From Candidatus Gastranaerophilales bacterium (GTDB taxonomy: Bacteria > Cyanobacteriota > Vampirovibrionia > Gastranaerophilales > Gastranaerophilaceae), in assembly GCA_944325875.1 (NCBI GenBank), contig CALVBU010000016.1, forward strand, positions 1 to 47,855: a stretch of DNA of 47,855 bases, written 5' to 3'. Of the stretch, positions 35,636-45,503 are shown one piece after another. How positions within the stretch are numbered: position 1 is the stretch's first letter; every line of letters begins with the position of its first letter. The translations under genes and the position numbers were made by a program. Under the pieces are notes generated by a model. That model made no database searches and was not told where the DNA came from. It saw only the letters and a program-made list of their open reading frames with translations.

Positions 35636-35664
35636 ATCAAAAATCACCGTGACTGTTGGCACGG
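35636..35664 (-). terminator. Weak terminator-like hairpin
   Basis: Minus-strand CCGTG / CACGG with an 8-nt loop followed by TGATTTTT. It lies after the short poly-G frame and before the prepilin gene; short stem, so it may only attenuate. Confidence 0.35.
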
Positions 35665-35672
35665 CTTAATCT

Positions 35673-35777
35673 TTAGCTCTTTTCTTTCAATCGGAGGTCT
35701 AAGTCGGAAATGCTTATCCTAACTGTTAGTCGGTAGCCCCCCCCCCCCGAAATCCTCTCTATATTTGGTTTTTGCAT
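35673..35777 (-). other. Short reading frame crossing a poly-G tract
   Basis: 34 codons starting MQKPNIERISGGGGYRL, with AAAGGAGG four nt before the ATG and stop TAA at 35673. Codons 11-14 lie in a G12 tract (35737-35748). Too short to judge by codon use. It could be a leader peptide, a phase-variable peptide or chance. The rest of the 254-nt gap between the chromate transporter and prepilin genes shows only the hairpin at 35647-35664. Confidence 0.3.
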
Positions 35778-35845
35778 ACATCCTCCTTTTTATCTAATTC
35801 AATTTCTTTATTATATATTATACATTATTATATTGTTATTATCAA

Positions 35846-36379
35846 CTATACCATATGAAAATAACCGGCTACTAACCCTACTACAGCGGATATTCCAAGA
35901 TAAAATAACGGATCTCTTTTTTGTTGAAAGCTCATAATTAACAAGATTAAAAATAATCCAACACCAAACAAACTTTTCACATTATCACTAAAAATATTCA
36001 AAGCAACAGCAGATAAAAGTCCGCAGCCTGCAGGTTTCAAACCATAAATAGCAGCCTGAACTTTTTTATTAGACTTAAATTTTTCTAAAAGTTTTGAAAT
36101 AATAATTACTAGAACATAAGATGGTAAAATAACAGATGTCGTAGCAATTAAAGCCCCTAAAATTCCTGCAGTAGAAAACCCTGCAAAAGTTGCAACGTTA
36201 ACCCCAACTGGACCAGGAGTAATCGAAGATACAGCAATCATATCTGATAACTGCTGCGGAGTATACCAATGATAAGTATCAGCTATATGATACAAAAACG
36301 GTAATGTCGCATAACCACCACCAAAAGAAAATAAACCTATTCTGAAAAATTCAAAACATAAATGGAGATATATTAACAT
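35846..36379 (-). CDS. Chromate transporter, short-chain CHR subunit (downstream)
   Basis: 177 aa, about five to six membrane segments. Contains FRIGLFSFGGGYATLPFL and AVSSITPGPVGVNVATFAGF, the hallmarks of a CHR domain (FGGG and PGP). Short-chain CHR proteins work as a pair of ~180-aa halves, as here. Named for chromate export in proteobacteria; the true substrate in an anaerobe is uncertain. Overlaps the upstream gene by 7 nt, so coupled. Confidence 0.87.
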   Translation of the reverse strand: MLIYLHLCFEFFRIGLFSFGGGYATLPFLYHIADTYHWYTPQQLSDMIAVSSITPGPVGVNVATFAGFSTAGILGALIATTSVILPSYVLVIIISKLLEKFKSNKKVQAAIYGLKPAGCGLLSAVALNIFSDNVKSLFGVGLFLILLIMSFQQKRDPLFYLGISAVVGLVAGYFHMV

Positions 36380-36933
36380 TGATTATCTCCTTTTTGTTTG
36401 TCTAATCTTAATTTATAGATAATTCCAGCTATAGCGGAAGCTATTATTATAATCGCAGGAGACACTTTTAAAAATGCAGATAAAATAAATGCTGATATGA
36501 AAATAGCAAAAGAAAATTTATCGACGATACTTTTTTTCCACATTTCTTTCACAGCGAGAATCACAAGGATTACAACACCAACTCCTACACCCCAGAATAT
36601 ACTTTTTATAAATTGATATTTAATTAATTCTTGAAGAATTTTTGCAATCAAAACAATAGCAAGAAATGCAGGAGTAATAATACCAGTAGCTGCAGCAAAT
36701 GCACCCTTTTGACGTAATAGCTTATAACCTACAAATATAGACATATTTGCAGCTATAATTCCAGGAACACTCTGACCTAGAGCATAATATTCACACAATT
36801 CATCATGATTGACCCAGTTTTTCTTTTCTACAAGCTCACTCTGAAGCAAGGGTAAAATAACATACCCTCCGCCTAATAACAAAGTTCCAACTTTAAAAAA
36901 AGTCTTGTAAATATTCCAAAACGTCTTTTCCAT
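36373..36933 (-). CDS. Chromate transporter, short-chain CHR subunit (upstream)
   Basis: 186 aa. Contains FFKVGTLLLGGGYVILPLL and ALGQSVPGIIAANMSIFVGY, where GGG is kept and PGP reads VPG. The ATG at 36933 is preferred over TTG at 36939. No clear ribosome site; a TATAAT lies 8 nt upstream of the ATG, though transcription from the XRE gene 15 nt upstream is as likely. Partner of the next gene. Confidence 0.87.
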   Translation of the reverse strand: MEKTFWNIYKTFFKVGTLLLGGGYVILPLLQSELVEKKNWVNHDELCEYYALGQSVPGIIAANMSIFVGYKLLRQKGAFAAATGIITPAFLAIVLIAKILQELIKYQFIKSIFWGVGVGVVILVILAVKEMWKKSIVDKFSFAIFISAFILSAFLKVSPAIIIIASAIAGIIYKLRLDKQKGDNQC

Positions 36934-36948
36934 AGACAAAATTATACT

Positions 36949-37269
36949 CTAAACAAGAGAAGATGAAACTATATATATAAATTTCAATTTTTCCTCATTA
37001 TTTTTTAATAGATCAATATTCTTATAAATTAATTTGCAATAATCATCTTTTGTTAGATTATTTCTAAACTTAAACAAATCTTCAATATCTACAGATAGAG
37101 CTAATGCTATTTTTTCAAGAGTTTCAGGCTGAGGATAATTTCTACCGGTTTCTATTTTACTAAGGCTAGTAATATCAATACTTATTTTCTCCGCCAATTT
37201 TTCTTGAGTTATACCCTGATTCTTTCTAAGCTCCTGTATTCGTTTGCCTAAATTCTTTTTTAAATCCAT
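36949..37269 (-). CDS. XRE-family helix-turn-helix regulator
   Basis: 106 aa. HTH at ~10-65: LGKRIQELRKNQGITQEKLA, then ISIDITSLSKIETGRNYPQP. The C-terminal 40 residues are charged and helical. GGAGG lies 4 nt before the ATG. It sits immediately upstream of the chromate-transporter pair on the same strand and diverges from a prepilin gene, so it may control either or both; inference only. Confidence 0.88.
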   Translation of the reverse strand: MDLKKNLGKRIQELRKNQGITQEKLAEKISIDITSLSKIETGRNYPQPETLEKIALALSVDIEDLFKFRNNLTKDDYCKLIYKNIDLLKNNEEKLKFIYIVSSSLV

Positions 37270-37341
37270 CTAACCTCCATTCAAAAAATATAATAGTTAA
37301 ATAATTCAAAATTAATAATGGATTAATAAGCATACTATAGC

Positions 37342-37370
37342 TTGATTTTTATGCCCTATAAGTATATAAT
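37342..37370 (+). promoter_or_regulatory. Promoter of the prepilin gene at 37403
   Basis: TTGATT (37342-37347), 17 nt, TATAAT (37365-37370), about 32 nt before the ATG. Confidence 0.75.
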
Positions 37371-37402
37371 ATTGATACATAGGCATTATTTTGGGAGGAG
37401 AT

Positions 37403-38050
37403 ATGGTCAAAAGCGCATACCTTAAAAATTTCGGATTTACGCTTGCAGAAGTTTTAATTACATTAGGAATAATAGGAATAGTAGCAGCTCTGACATTACC
37501 ACAATTAACACAAAAATACAGAAAACAAGAAGTTGAAACAAAACTGGCAAAGTTTTATTCTGTTATGAATCAAGCGCTAAAACAATCTATTTCTGAAAAT
37601 GAGGAAATTAGTTTTGATACATCTGAGCTCACAAACAATCAAAATGCTGAATATGTGAAGAAATGGTTTCAAACTAATATTACAAAATACATTAAAACAT
37701 TAAAAACAGAAGAATATAACGGAACATATTATAAAGCAATTTTTAATGATGGCAGTACATTTAACTCATATCTAAGAATATCCTCTGGTGGCACAGACGC
37801 GACTGCTTTATACATTTTTTATTGCGTAAATAGTTCACGTTGTGAATATGGAAAATATGATGGCATAAATTCTTTTTTGTTTGTTTACAAACCAAGCAAA
37901 CGAATTATCGAACCTGATGCTGCAAATAGAACCCATGAAGCTAAAATGCAAAGTTGCTCTAACAATGATGCATCCTATAGACACGCATGTGCCGCACTAA
38001 TTCAAGAAAACGGCTGGAAAGTTCCAGACGATTACCCTTGGAAATTTTAA
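37403..38050 (+). CDS. Type IV prepilin-like protein
   Basis: 215 aa. Leader MVKSAYLKNFG, cut before FTLAEVLITLGIIGIVAAL, with Gly at -1 and Glu at +5. Long globular domain with paired Cys (CVNSSRC, then CSNNDASYRHAC) and the end CAALIQENGWKVPDDYPW, as in the prepilin at 34881. GGGAGGAG before the ATG at 37403; an in-frame TTG at 37391 is part of the ribosome site. Monocistronic between its own promoter and convergent atpC. Confidence 0.88.
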   Translation: MVKSAYLKNFGFTLAEVLITLGIIGIVAALTLPQLTQKYRKQEVETKLAKFYSVMNQALKQSISENEEISFDTSELTNNQNAEYVKKWFQTNITKYIKTLKTEEYNGTYYKAIFNDGSTFNSYLRISSGGTDATALYIFYCVNSSRCEYGKYDGINSFLFVYKPSKRIIEPDAANRTHEAKMQSCSNNDASYRHACAALIQENGWKVPDDYPWKF

Positions 38051-38066
38051 AATAAATAATAAAGCA

Positions 38067-38459
38067 TTATTCATTCAAAGTAGCTTTAAGTCTAGCCATG
38101 GCACGAGCGACTGCAGCTTCAGCTCTTTTAGCATCGATTTCTGCATCACGCTCAGCTAATCGAGCTTGAGCTCGCTTTAAAGCTTCTTTAGCTCTTGCAA
38201 CATCAATTTCATCTCCGGATTCAGCAGTATTAGTTAAAATAATACCTTCTTCATCTTTGAATTGAAAGACTCCGCCCATAGTCGTAAAACATTTTGACTT
38301 CTCGCCTTGAGTAACTTTCGTAACTCCAATATCTAATGCAGACATAATAGGTACGTGACCTTTCAATACTCCAAATTCACCATCAACACCTTTTGTCTGG
38401 ATTGAATCAACATCTTCATCAAAAACTACTTTTTCATGTGTAATTATTTTTAAATGCAT
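38067..38459 (-). CDS. atpC: F1 ATP synthase subunit epsilon
   Basis: 130 aa. N-terminal beta-sandwich (MHLKIITHEKVVFDEDVDSI, GEFGVLKGHVPIMSAL) and a C-terminal helical hairpin rich in Ala, Arg and Glu. Part of the central rotor stalk; the helices can inhibit ATP hydrolysis. 70 nt after atpD. The remaining F-ATPase genes are not in the window, as in cyanobacteria, where atpD/atpC form a separate unit. Confidence 0.94.
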   Translation of the reverse strand: MHLKIITHEKVVFDEDVDSIQTKGVDGEFGVLKGHVPIMSALDIGVTKVTQGEKSKCFTTMGGVFQFKDEEGIILTNTAESGDEIDVARAKEALKRAQARLAERDAEIDAKRAEAAVARAMARLKATLNE

Positions 38460-38529
38460 AAATATTTACCTTCTAATATGACAGTTAGGTTTGAATTTAA
38501 ATCCAAACCTAACTTGTCTTTAAAACCTT

Positions 38530-39974
<1,445 letters not shown>

Positions 39975-40081
39975 AAGCAAAAAAAATATCAATTAATTAA
40001 TATACTTATGCAAAATTAAAAAATAATTAATTATTCTAATGATTTAGAAATTTTATATTATATTATAAATAGGAGATTACT

Positions 40082-41128
40082 ATGGAATACAAAGATTACT
40101 ATGAGATATTAGGTGTAAAAAGAGACGCAACTGAAGCTGAAATAAAATCAGCTTATAGAAAACTTGCAAGAAAATTTCACCCCGATGTAAACAAAACAAA
40201 AGAAGCTGAAAGTAAATTTAAAGATATAAATGAAGCCTACGAAGTATTAGGCGATAAAGCTAAAAGACAAAGATATGATAGCTTAGGTGCAAACTGGCAG
40301 GGAGGACAAAGTTATACACCACCTCCTGGATTTGAAAACTTCAACTTTGGCGGTGGTAATGGCGGATATCAAAGCTACTCTTTCAATGGTGAAGACTTAG
40401 GCGGATTTTCTGACTTCTTCAGCTCATTATTCGGTGATATGATGGGCGGGGGTGCAGCAAGAGGAGCTCAAGGAATGAACTTTGGTGGTTTTGACTTTGG
40501 AGGACAAGCCCAATCTGCACGTACTCAAAGAACAAGAAGGACTCAAACACCTAAAGAAGATTTAGATATCACAAAAACTTTAAATATCACAGCAAAAGAT
40601 GTCTTCAATCAAAAGCCTATAAGTGTTAATTTTTCAGAAATGGAAAGATGTACTCAATGTCCTCCAGGAGGCGGATACTGTACAGCCTGCGGGGGAACCG
40701 GCTTTAAAAACGTAACAAAATCAATAAAAGTAAAACTTCCACCTGAAGTAAAAGAAGGTCAAAAAGTAAGATTAAAAGGTGAAGGGAAAGTAGACAACTA
40801 CGGTCAAGCAGGAGATTTATACTTGATAATACATTTTCAAGATAAAGAATATGAAATTGATGGAACTGACCTGACAAAAGAAGTTGAAATTACACCGCCA
40901 GAAGCTGTATTAGGTACAAAAAAAGAAATCAAAACCTTACACGGCAATATTGGAATAAAAATTCCACCAAAAACATCTTCAGGGCAAATGTTAAGATTAA
41001 AAAACTTAGGTTTACCATTAAAAGCTGGTGGATATGGGAACTTAAATGCAAAAATCAAAATTGTAATACCAAAAGACATTTCAGCCAAACAAATCGAATT
41101 ATATAAAAAAATTCAAGAAGCAGGGTAA
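40082..41128 (+). CDS. DnaJ-type J-domain co-chaperone with reduced zinc finger
   Basis: 348 aa. J-domain 1-70 with HPD at 33-35; Gly/Phe-rich region ~72-145; then the client-binding domains ([43 protein letters not shown] end). Instead of the four CxxCxGxG repeats of DnaJ there are only two cysteine pairs, C190/C193 and C200/C203 ([12 protein letters not shown]), enough for one zinc. It is thus between class A and class B (CbpA) proteins. Stimulates DnaK ATPase and delivers clients. GGAG lies 6 nt before the ATG. No dnaK or grpE next to it. Confidence 0.9.
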   Translation: MEYKDYYEILGVKRDATEAEIKSAYRKLARKFHPDVNKTKEAESKFKDINEAYEVLGDKAKRQRYDSLGANWQGGQSYTPPPGFENFNFGGGNGGYQSYSFNGEDLGGFSDFFSSLFGDMMGGGAARGAQGMNFGGFDFGGQAQSARTQRTRRTQTPKEDLDITKTLNITAKDVFNQKPISVNFSEMERCTQCPPGGGYCTACGGTGFKNVTKSIKVKLPPEVKEGQKVRLKGEGKVDNYGQAGDLYLIIHFQDKEYEIDGTDLTKEVEITPPEAVLGTKKEIKTLHGNIGIKIPPKTSSGQMLRLKNLGLPLKAGGYGNLNAKIKIVIPKDISAKQIELYKKIQEAG

Positions 41129-41152
41129 ACCAAAAACCCTGCTTTATTTTTT
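41120..41152 (+). terminator. Terminator of the DnaJ-like gene
   Basis: GCAGGGT / ACCCTGC with a 9-nt loop, then TTTATTTTTT. The left arm overlaps the stop codon. Confidence 0.88.
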
Positions 41153-41239
41153 ATTAACATTAACCCTGTTATAACTTTGTATAAAAATTAAACTATTGCA
41201 AATCTAAATAAACAATAGCTTTTACTTAAATTTTCAAGC

Positions 41240-41268
41240 TTGACATTTCTCGTAAAAAAAAGGACAAT
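41240..41268 (+). promoter_or_regulatory. Promoter of the gcv operon
   Basis: TTGACA (41240-41245), 17 nt, GACAAT (41263-41268). The start of transcription would be ~15 nt before gcvT, leaving no room for a glycine riboswitch. Confidence 0.55.
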
Positions 41269-41289
41269 ATACGCATAAGGGGGATGATT

Positions 41290-42396
41290 ATGACTAAAGA
41301 GACATATTTACACGATAAACACGTACAACTAGGTGCCAGAATGGTGGACTTTGCAGGATGGCATATGCCTGTACAATATACATCTATTATCGAAGAACAT
41401 AAAACAGTAAGAGAAAATGTAGGGCTTTTTGATGTTTCTCATATGGGAGAAGTTTTTGTATCAGGGAAAGACTCTTTAGCATTCTTACAAAGGATTGTTC
41501 CTCAAGATATTTCAAAATTAGCTTACGAAAAAGCTGTATATTGCCAATTACCTAATAAAAAAGGTGGTCTTATTGATGACCTTATAATCTACAAACTTGG
41601 CATAAATTATTACTTAGTAATTTGTAATGCAGCAAGAATTGATGAAGATTTAAACTGGATGGTCAGAAATAAAAAAGGATTAGACGTAAAAATTGATAAC
41701 CAATCTCACAATTATTCATTACTTGCAGTACAAGGTCCAAAAGCTGATGCACTTTTGAGAAAAATGGGACTTGATACAATGCAAGAATCTTTTACTATCA
41801 AACCAGCGACAATCTGTGACCGCAAATTGCTTATTTCAAGAACAGGATACACCGGAGAAGACGGTTATGAACTTTTGGTAGAAAACGAATTTTCTGAAGA
41901 ATTGTGGGATAAAATCCTTGATTACGGAAAAGAATTTGGTATAAAACCAATAGGTTTGGGCGCTAGAGATACACTTAGACTAGAAGCTGCACTACATCTT
42001 TACGGCAATGATTTAGATGAAAATACAACTCCAATAGAAGCAGGACTTTCTTGGTCCGTACCAAAAGATAAAAAAGAAGATTACAACGGTAAAAATGTTA
42101 TAATGAACCAAATTCAAAACGGAACCGAGAAAAAATTAATAGGTTTAAAAATGCTTGATAAGGCAATTGCACGCCATGAATATGAAGTTTATAAAGACGG
42201 AGAAAAAGTTGGAGTTATAACGAGCGGAGGCATTTCACCAATTCTAAACGCAAATATTGCTCTTGCTTATGTAAAAAATGATAAAAATATTTGCATAGGT
42301 TCAACTGTTCAAGTTATGATAAGGGAAAAATTACATGATGCCGAAGTCGTTAAAAGACCTTTTATCGACAAAAGAAATAGAATTAAAATAAAATAG
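41290..42396 (+). CDS. gcvT: Glycine cleavage system T protein (aminomethyltransferase)
   Basis: 368 aa. Starts MTKETYLHDKHVQLGARMVD, then FAGWHMPVQYTSI and FDVSHMGEV, diagnostic for GcvT. RTGYTGEDGYELLV and the C-terminal barrel are intact. Moves the aminomethyl carbon from GcvH to tetrahydrofolate, releasing ammonia. AAGGGGG is 6 nt before the ATG at 41290; the ATG at 41284 is too close to it. First gene of gcvT-gcvH-gcvPA. Confidence 0.96.
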   Translation: MTKETYLHDKHVQLGARMVDFAGWHMPVQYTSIIEEHKTVRENVGLFDVSHMGEVFVSGKDSLAFLQRIVPQDISKLAYEKAVYCQLPNKKGGLIDDLIIYKLGINYYLVICNAARIDEDLNWMVRNKKGLDVKIDNQSHNYSLLAVQGPKADALLRKMGLDTMQESFTIKPATICDRKLLISRTGYTGEDGYELLVENEFSEELWDKILDYGKEFGIKPIGLGARDTLRLEAALHLYGNDLDENTTPIEAGLSWSVPKDKKEDYNGKNVIMNQIQNGTEKKLIGLKMLDKAIARHEYEVYKDGEKVGVITSGGISPILNANIALAYVKNDKNICIGSTVQVMIREKLHDAEVVKRPFIDKRNRIKIK

Positions 42397-42405
42397 GAGA
42401 ATAAA

Positions 42406-42789
42406 ATGAGTATTACAGAAAAAATTTTATGTTCAAAATCTCACGAATACATTCTTAAAAATGAGGATGACACTTATACTGTAGGTCTAACAGATTACGC
42501 AGTAGAACAACTCGGAGATATCGTGTTTTTAGAATTACCTGAAAACGGTAATGAATTTAAAAAAGGCGAAACTTTTGCAACTGTAGAATCTGTAAAAGCT
42601 GCATCAGAAATCTATATGCCTATCAGTGGTAAAGTAATTGAAGTTAATGAATCCCTAGTTGATGCACCTGAAACTTTAAACGAAGACAGCTACGAAAAAG
42701 GTTGGCTTGTTAAAATTGAAGCAACAGGCGATGAAGCTGAACAAAATGATTTATTGGAATATGAAGATTATAAAGAAGAATTAGAATAA
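42406..42789 (+). CDS. gcvH: Glycine cleavage system H protein
   Basis: 127 aa. The lipoylated lysine is K64 in TVESVKAASEIYMPISG. Carries the aminomethyl group between P, T and L proteins. AGGAG before the ATG; 9 nt after gcvT; its stop overlaps the gcvPA start by one base. Confidence 0.97.
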   Translation: MSITEKILCSKSHEYILKNEDDTYTVGLTDYAVEQLGDIVFLELPENGNEFKKGETFATVESVKAASEIYMPISGKVIEVNESLVDAPETLNEDSYEKGWLVKIEATGDEAEQNDLLEYEDYKEELE

Positions 42790-44030
42790 TGAAAAACTTT
42801 TTAGTACACGATGAAAACACAAGAGCAGAAATGCTTAATAATATTGGGCTTAATAAAATTGAGGATTTATTCTCTCAAATTCCTCAAACTGCAAGAATGG
42901 AAAAGTTAAACCTCGAAAACCCATTGAGTGAGATGGAAACTCAAAGAAAAATTAAATCTTTCTCAAAGAAAAATAAAACTGATTACATCAGTTTTTTAGG
43001 TGGAGGTATATATAATAAATTCATTCCGGCAGCAATAGCTCAAGTTGCAAACAGATTTGAATTTCTTACGGCATATACTCCTTATCAGGCAGAAATCGCT
43101 CAAGGAACATTGCAAATTATGTATGAATTTCAAACGATGATTGCAAGACTTACCGGAATGGATATTGCTAACGCAACTGTCTACGATGGAGCAACAGCTT
43201 GTGCTGAAGCTATTCTTATGGCAGTAAGAATAAAGAAGTTAAATAAAGTTCTTATATCTGATAAAATCAATCCAGAATATTTGGATGTAATAAAAACATA
43301 CACTTGGGCAAACGGCATTGATATAAATATATTTGATGAAATGCCATCAAACACTTCTGAATATGCTTGTGTGCTTATACAAAACCCAAATTTCTATGGT
43401 GAAATAACAGAATTAAAAACTATTGATACTTTACTTATAGTTTGCGTAGACGTTTCAACATTATCAATACTAAAAGCTCCTACAGAAGCTGATATTGTAG
43501 TTGCGGATATTCAAACACTTGGAATGCCGTTAAGTTTTGGCGGGCCTCATGCCGGTATTATAGCATGTAAAGAAAAATATATGCGGCAAATGCCAGGACG
43601 TCTTGCTGGACGCACAGTGGATAAAGATGGCAACCAAGCATTTACACTAACAATTCAGACACGTGAACAACATATTAAACGTGAAAAAGCAACAAGTAAT
43701 ATTTGTTCAAACCAAGCTTTAATGGGACTTTGGGCTAATTTATATCTTAGTCTTATGGGAGAAAAAGGCTTCCGTCAGGCAGGATATCTGTCAGCTAAAA
43801 ACGCTCATAATTTATCTCAAAAGCTTGCAAATAAAGGAATTAAGACTTTGAATAATAACTTCTTCAACGAATTTGTCATAGAAGTTGATAATTCAGATAA
43901 ATTCCTTGCGAAATTAAAATCCAAAAACATAATAGGCGGGCTAAAGCTAGATGATAAAAAGATACTTGTAGCCGCCACAGAAATGAATACAGATGAAGAA
44001 ATTGATCTATACATAAAAAGCCTCTCTTAA
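42789..44030 (+). CDS. gcvPA: Glycine dehydrogenase (decarboxylating) subunit 1
   Basis: 413 aa, somewhat shorter than the usual ~445. Shows ISFLGGGIYNKFIPAAI, TAYTPYQAEIAQGTLQ, DGATACAEA, FGGPHAGI and RLAGRTVDKDGN, all typical. It is the N-terminal half of the split P protein; the half with the pyridoxal-phosphate lysine (GcvPB) is missing here and a terminator follows at once. The half is inactive alone, so gcvPB must be elsewhere for the system to work. Confidence 0.94.
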   Translation: MKNFLVHDENTRAEMLNNIGLNKIEDLFSQIPQTARMEKLNLENPLSEMETQRKIKSFSKKNKTDYISFLGGGIYNKFIPAAIAQVANRFEFLTAYTPYQAEIAQGTLQIMYEFQTMIARLTGMDIANATVYDGATACAEAILMAVRIKKLNKVLISDKINPEYLDVIKTYTWANGIDINIFDEMPSNTSEYACVLIQNPNFYGEITELKTIDTLLIVCVDVSTLSILKAPTEADIVVADIQTLGMPLSFGGPHAGIIACKEKYMRQMPGRLAGRTVDKDGNQAFTLTIQTREQHIKREKATSNICSNQALMGLWANLYLSLMGEKGFRQAGYLSAKNAHNLSQKLANKGIKTLNNNFFNEFVIEVDNSDKFLAKLKSKNIIGGLKLDDKKILVAATEMNTDEEIDLYIKSLS

Positions 44031-44046
44031 TTGAGAGGCTTTTTTT
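44015..44046 (+). terminator. Terminator of the gcv operon
   Basis: AAAAAGCCTCTC / GAGAGGCTTTTT with a 6-nt loop and a T7 run. It spans the gcvPA stop codon. Confidence 0.9.
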
Positions 44047-44075
44047 ATATTCCAGCTAGATCTTATTTCATTATT

Positions 44076-45455
44076 TTATATTGCTTCTTCAAACTGCATA
44101 TAATCAACTCCGCCTACGGATTTGTATATATTGATTGAAGAAATTATTAAATCAACCTTATTTGAAATATTTGCTTTTTCAGATATAATCAAAGCTTCTT
44201 GAGCTTTTATAATATCTAGATTTGAAGCTGCTCCAATTTTTAATTTTTTATCTGCAAGAGCAAATTGTTCTTCTTGTAATTTGTATCGTTCTGCACTTGT
44301 ATGTAAATTGTTTCTGGCAGTTTTGGCACTCACTAAAGCATCATTTACTTCCTGTAATGATGTTAAAATTGTCTTTTCATACATTTGCAAAGCTTTTTCA
44401 TACTCGTATCTTTTATAACGAAGCATTGCCATCTTTCTTCCACCGGTAAATAAGTCTAATGAAGGCAATACACCTAAATTAGAAAGAAATGTATGTGAAC
44501 CGAATAAATCTGATAAATGATAAGCATTAAACCCAACTTGACCAAATACAATGAATTTTGGCAAGAAATCACGACGCGCAACTTTCACGTCTATACCTAT
44601 TTTTTTAATATAATATTCACTCTTAATTAAATCAGGACGATTTTGAATAGCTTCAGATTTGATATCTAAAGGCAAATCTATCATTTTAATATCTTCGTAA
44701 TTGCTTCGTGCAATTTGAGTAACATTTCTATCGCCTAAAATAACTTTTAATTGATTTTCAATTACATCTTGTTTTTCTTTTAAATTATTCAAATCTTCTT
44801 TGAATAAAGTCAATAATTGTTTTTCATATATAACATCGTTAATAGAGCAAAGACCGCCAGCATATTTTTGTTCAATCAACTTAACCATATCTTCTTGCAA
44901 TTTTATCAACTTATTCTGATTTTGAATAAGCTTATCAGCTTTAATTAAATTGTAATAATTAGCAGCAAGAGCTGTTGATATCATAATATAAGAAGCTCTT
45001 TCATCTTGCTCAATCATCGCAAGTCTTTGCTTTACACTTTTTGTTTTTAAATAATTTTCACCCCAAATATCTGCTTCATAAGTCATTGTAAGAGGAAGCA
45101 AAAATCTGTTTTGATTGTAATCAGGAATTATAACATCTCCAAAATGAATTTCAGATGATGTAAACTCTCTATTAATTTGAGGATTGAATGTCAATTGTGG
45201 CAGTTGATCTGCAAATGACATTTTAACAACTTGTTGAGCTTGCTTAGTAGATGCAGTAGCGATTTTTAAATCTTTGTTATTTTGATATACATCAACCATG
45301 TATTTATTTAGGTTTTCATCTTCAAACTGCTTCCACCAATCAAGATTCATAAATTCAATTTTATCTGCATTAACAGAATATGTCTTTTTTGCTTGTGCCG
45401 GAATACAAGTCACAACAAGCAAACTCAGGGTAATTAATATTTTAAAAATTTTCAT
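44076..45455 (-). CDS. TolC-family outer-membrane efflux channel
   Basis: 459 aa. Signal peptide 1-22 (MKIFKILITLSLLVV, cut after PAQA). Two OEP repeats with long coiled coils (~60-230 and ~270-440); the first repeat begins LNKYMVDVYQNNKDLKIA. Forms the trimeric outer-membrane duct for the EmrAB-like pump encoded divergently. AAGGAA before the ATG, partly inside the palindrome at 45468-45501. Confidence 0.9.
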   Translation of the reverse strand: MKIFKILITLSLLVVTCIPAQAKKTYSVNADKIEFMNLDWWKQFEDENLNKYMVDVYQNNKDLKIATASTKQAQQVVKMSFADQLPQLTFNPQINREFTSSEIHFGDVIIPDYNQNRFLLPLTMTYEADIWGENYLKTKSVKQRLAMIEQDERASYIMISTALAANYYNLIKADKLIQNQNKLIKLQEDMVKLIEQKYAGGLCSINDVIYEKQLLTLFKEDLNNLKEKQDVIENQLKVILGDRNVTQIARSNYEDIKMIDLPLDIKSEAIQNRPDLIKSEYYIKKIGIDVKVARRDFLPKFIVFGQVGFNAYHLSDLFGSHTFLSNLGVLPSLDLFTGGRKMAMLRYKRYEYEKALQMYEKTILTSLQEVNDALVSAKTARNNLHTSAERYKLQEEQFALADKKLKIGAASNLDIIKAQEALIISEKANISNKVDLIISSINIYKSVGGVDYMQFEEAI

Positions 45456-45467
45456 GCTTCACATTCC

Positions 45468-45501
45468 TTTTCTTTGTGTTATCATAATAACACAAAGAAA
45501 A
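45468..45501. promoter_or_regulatory. 34-bp perfect palindrome, probable MarR operator
   Basis: Arms TTTTCTTTGTGTTAT and ATAACACAAAGAAAA around CATA. It occupies the 48-bp space between the divergent TolC-family and marR starts and overlaps both ribosome sites, so one site can control both transcripts. No consensus -35 elements are clear. Confidence 0.82.
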
Positions 45502-45503
45502 TC

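Noticed and set aside
35737..35748. C12 tract as certain biological signal
   Set aside because: Homopolymers are prone to sequencing error, so it is reported only as a candidate with low confidence.
35640..35790. Cyclic-di-GMP or cobalamin riboswitch before the prepilin gene
   Set aside because: Some short stretches looked similar, but the conserved core sequences of these classes are not present on either strand.
41129..41289. Glycine riboswitch before gcvT
   Set aside because: The best promoter leaves a leader of only ~15 nt and no tandem aptamer pattern is visible.
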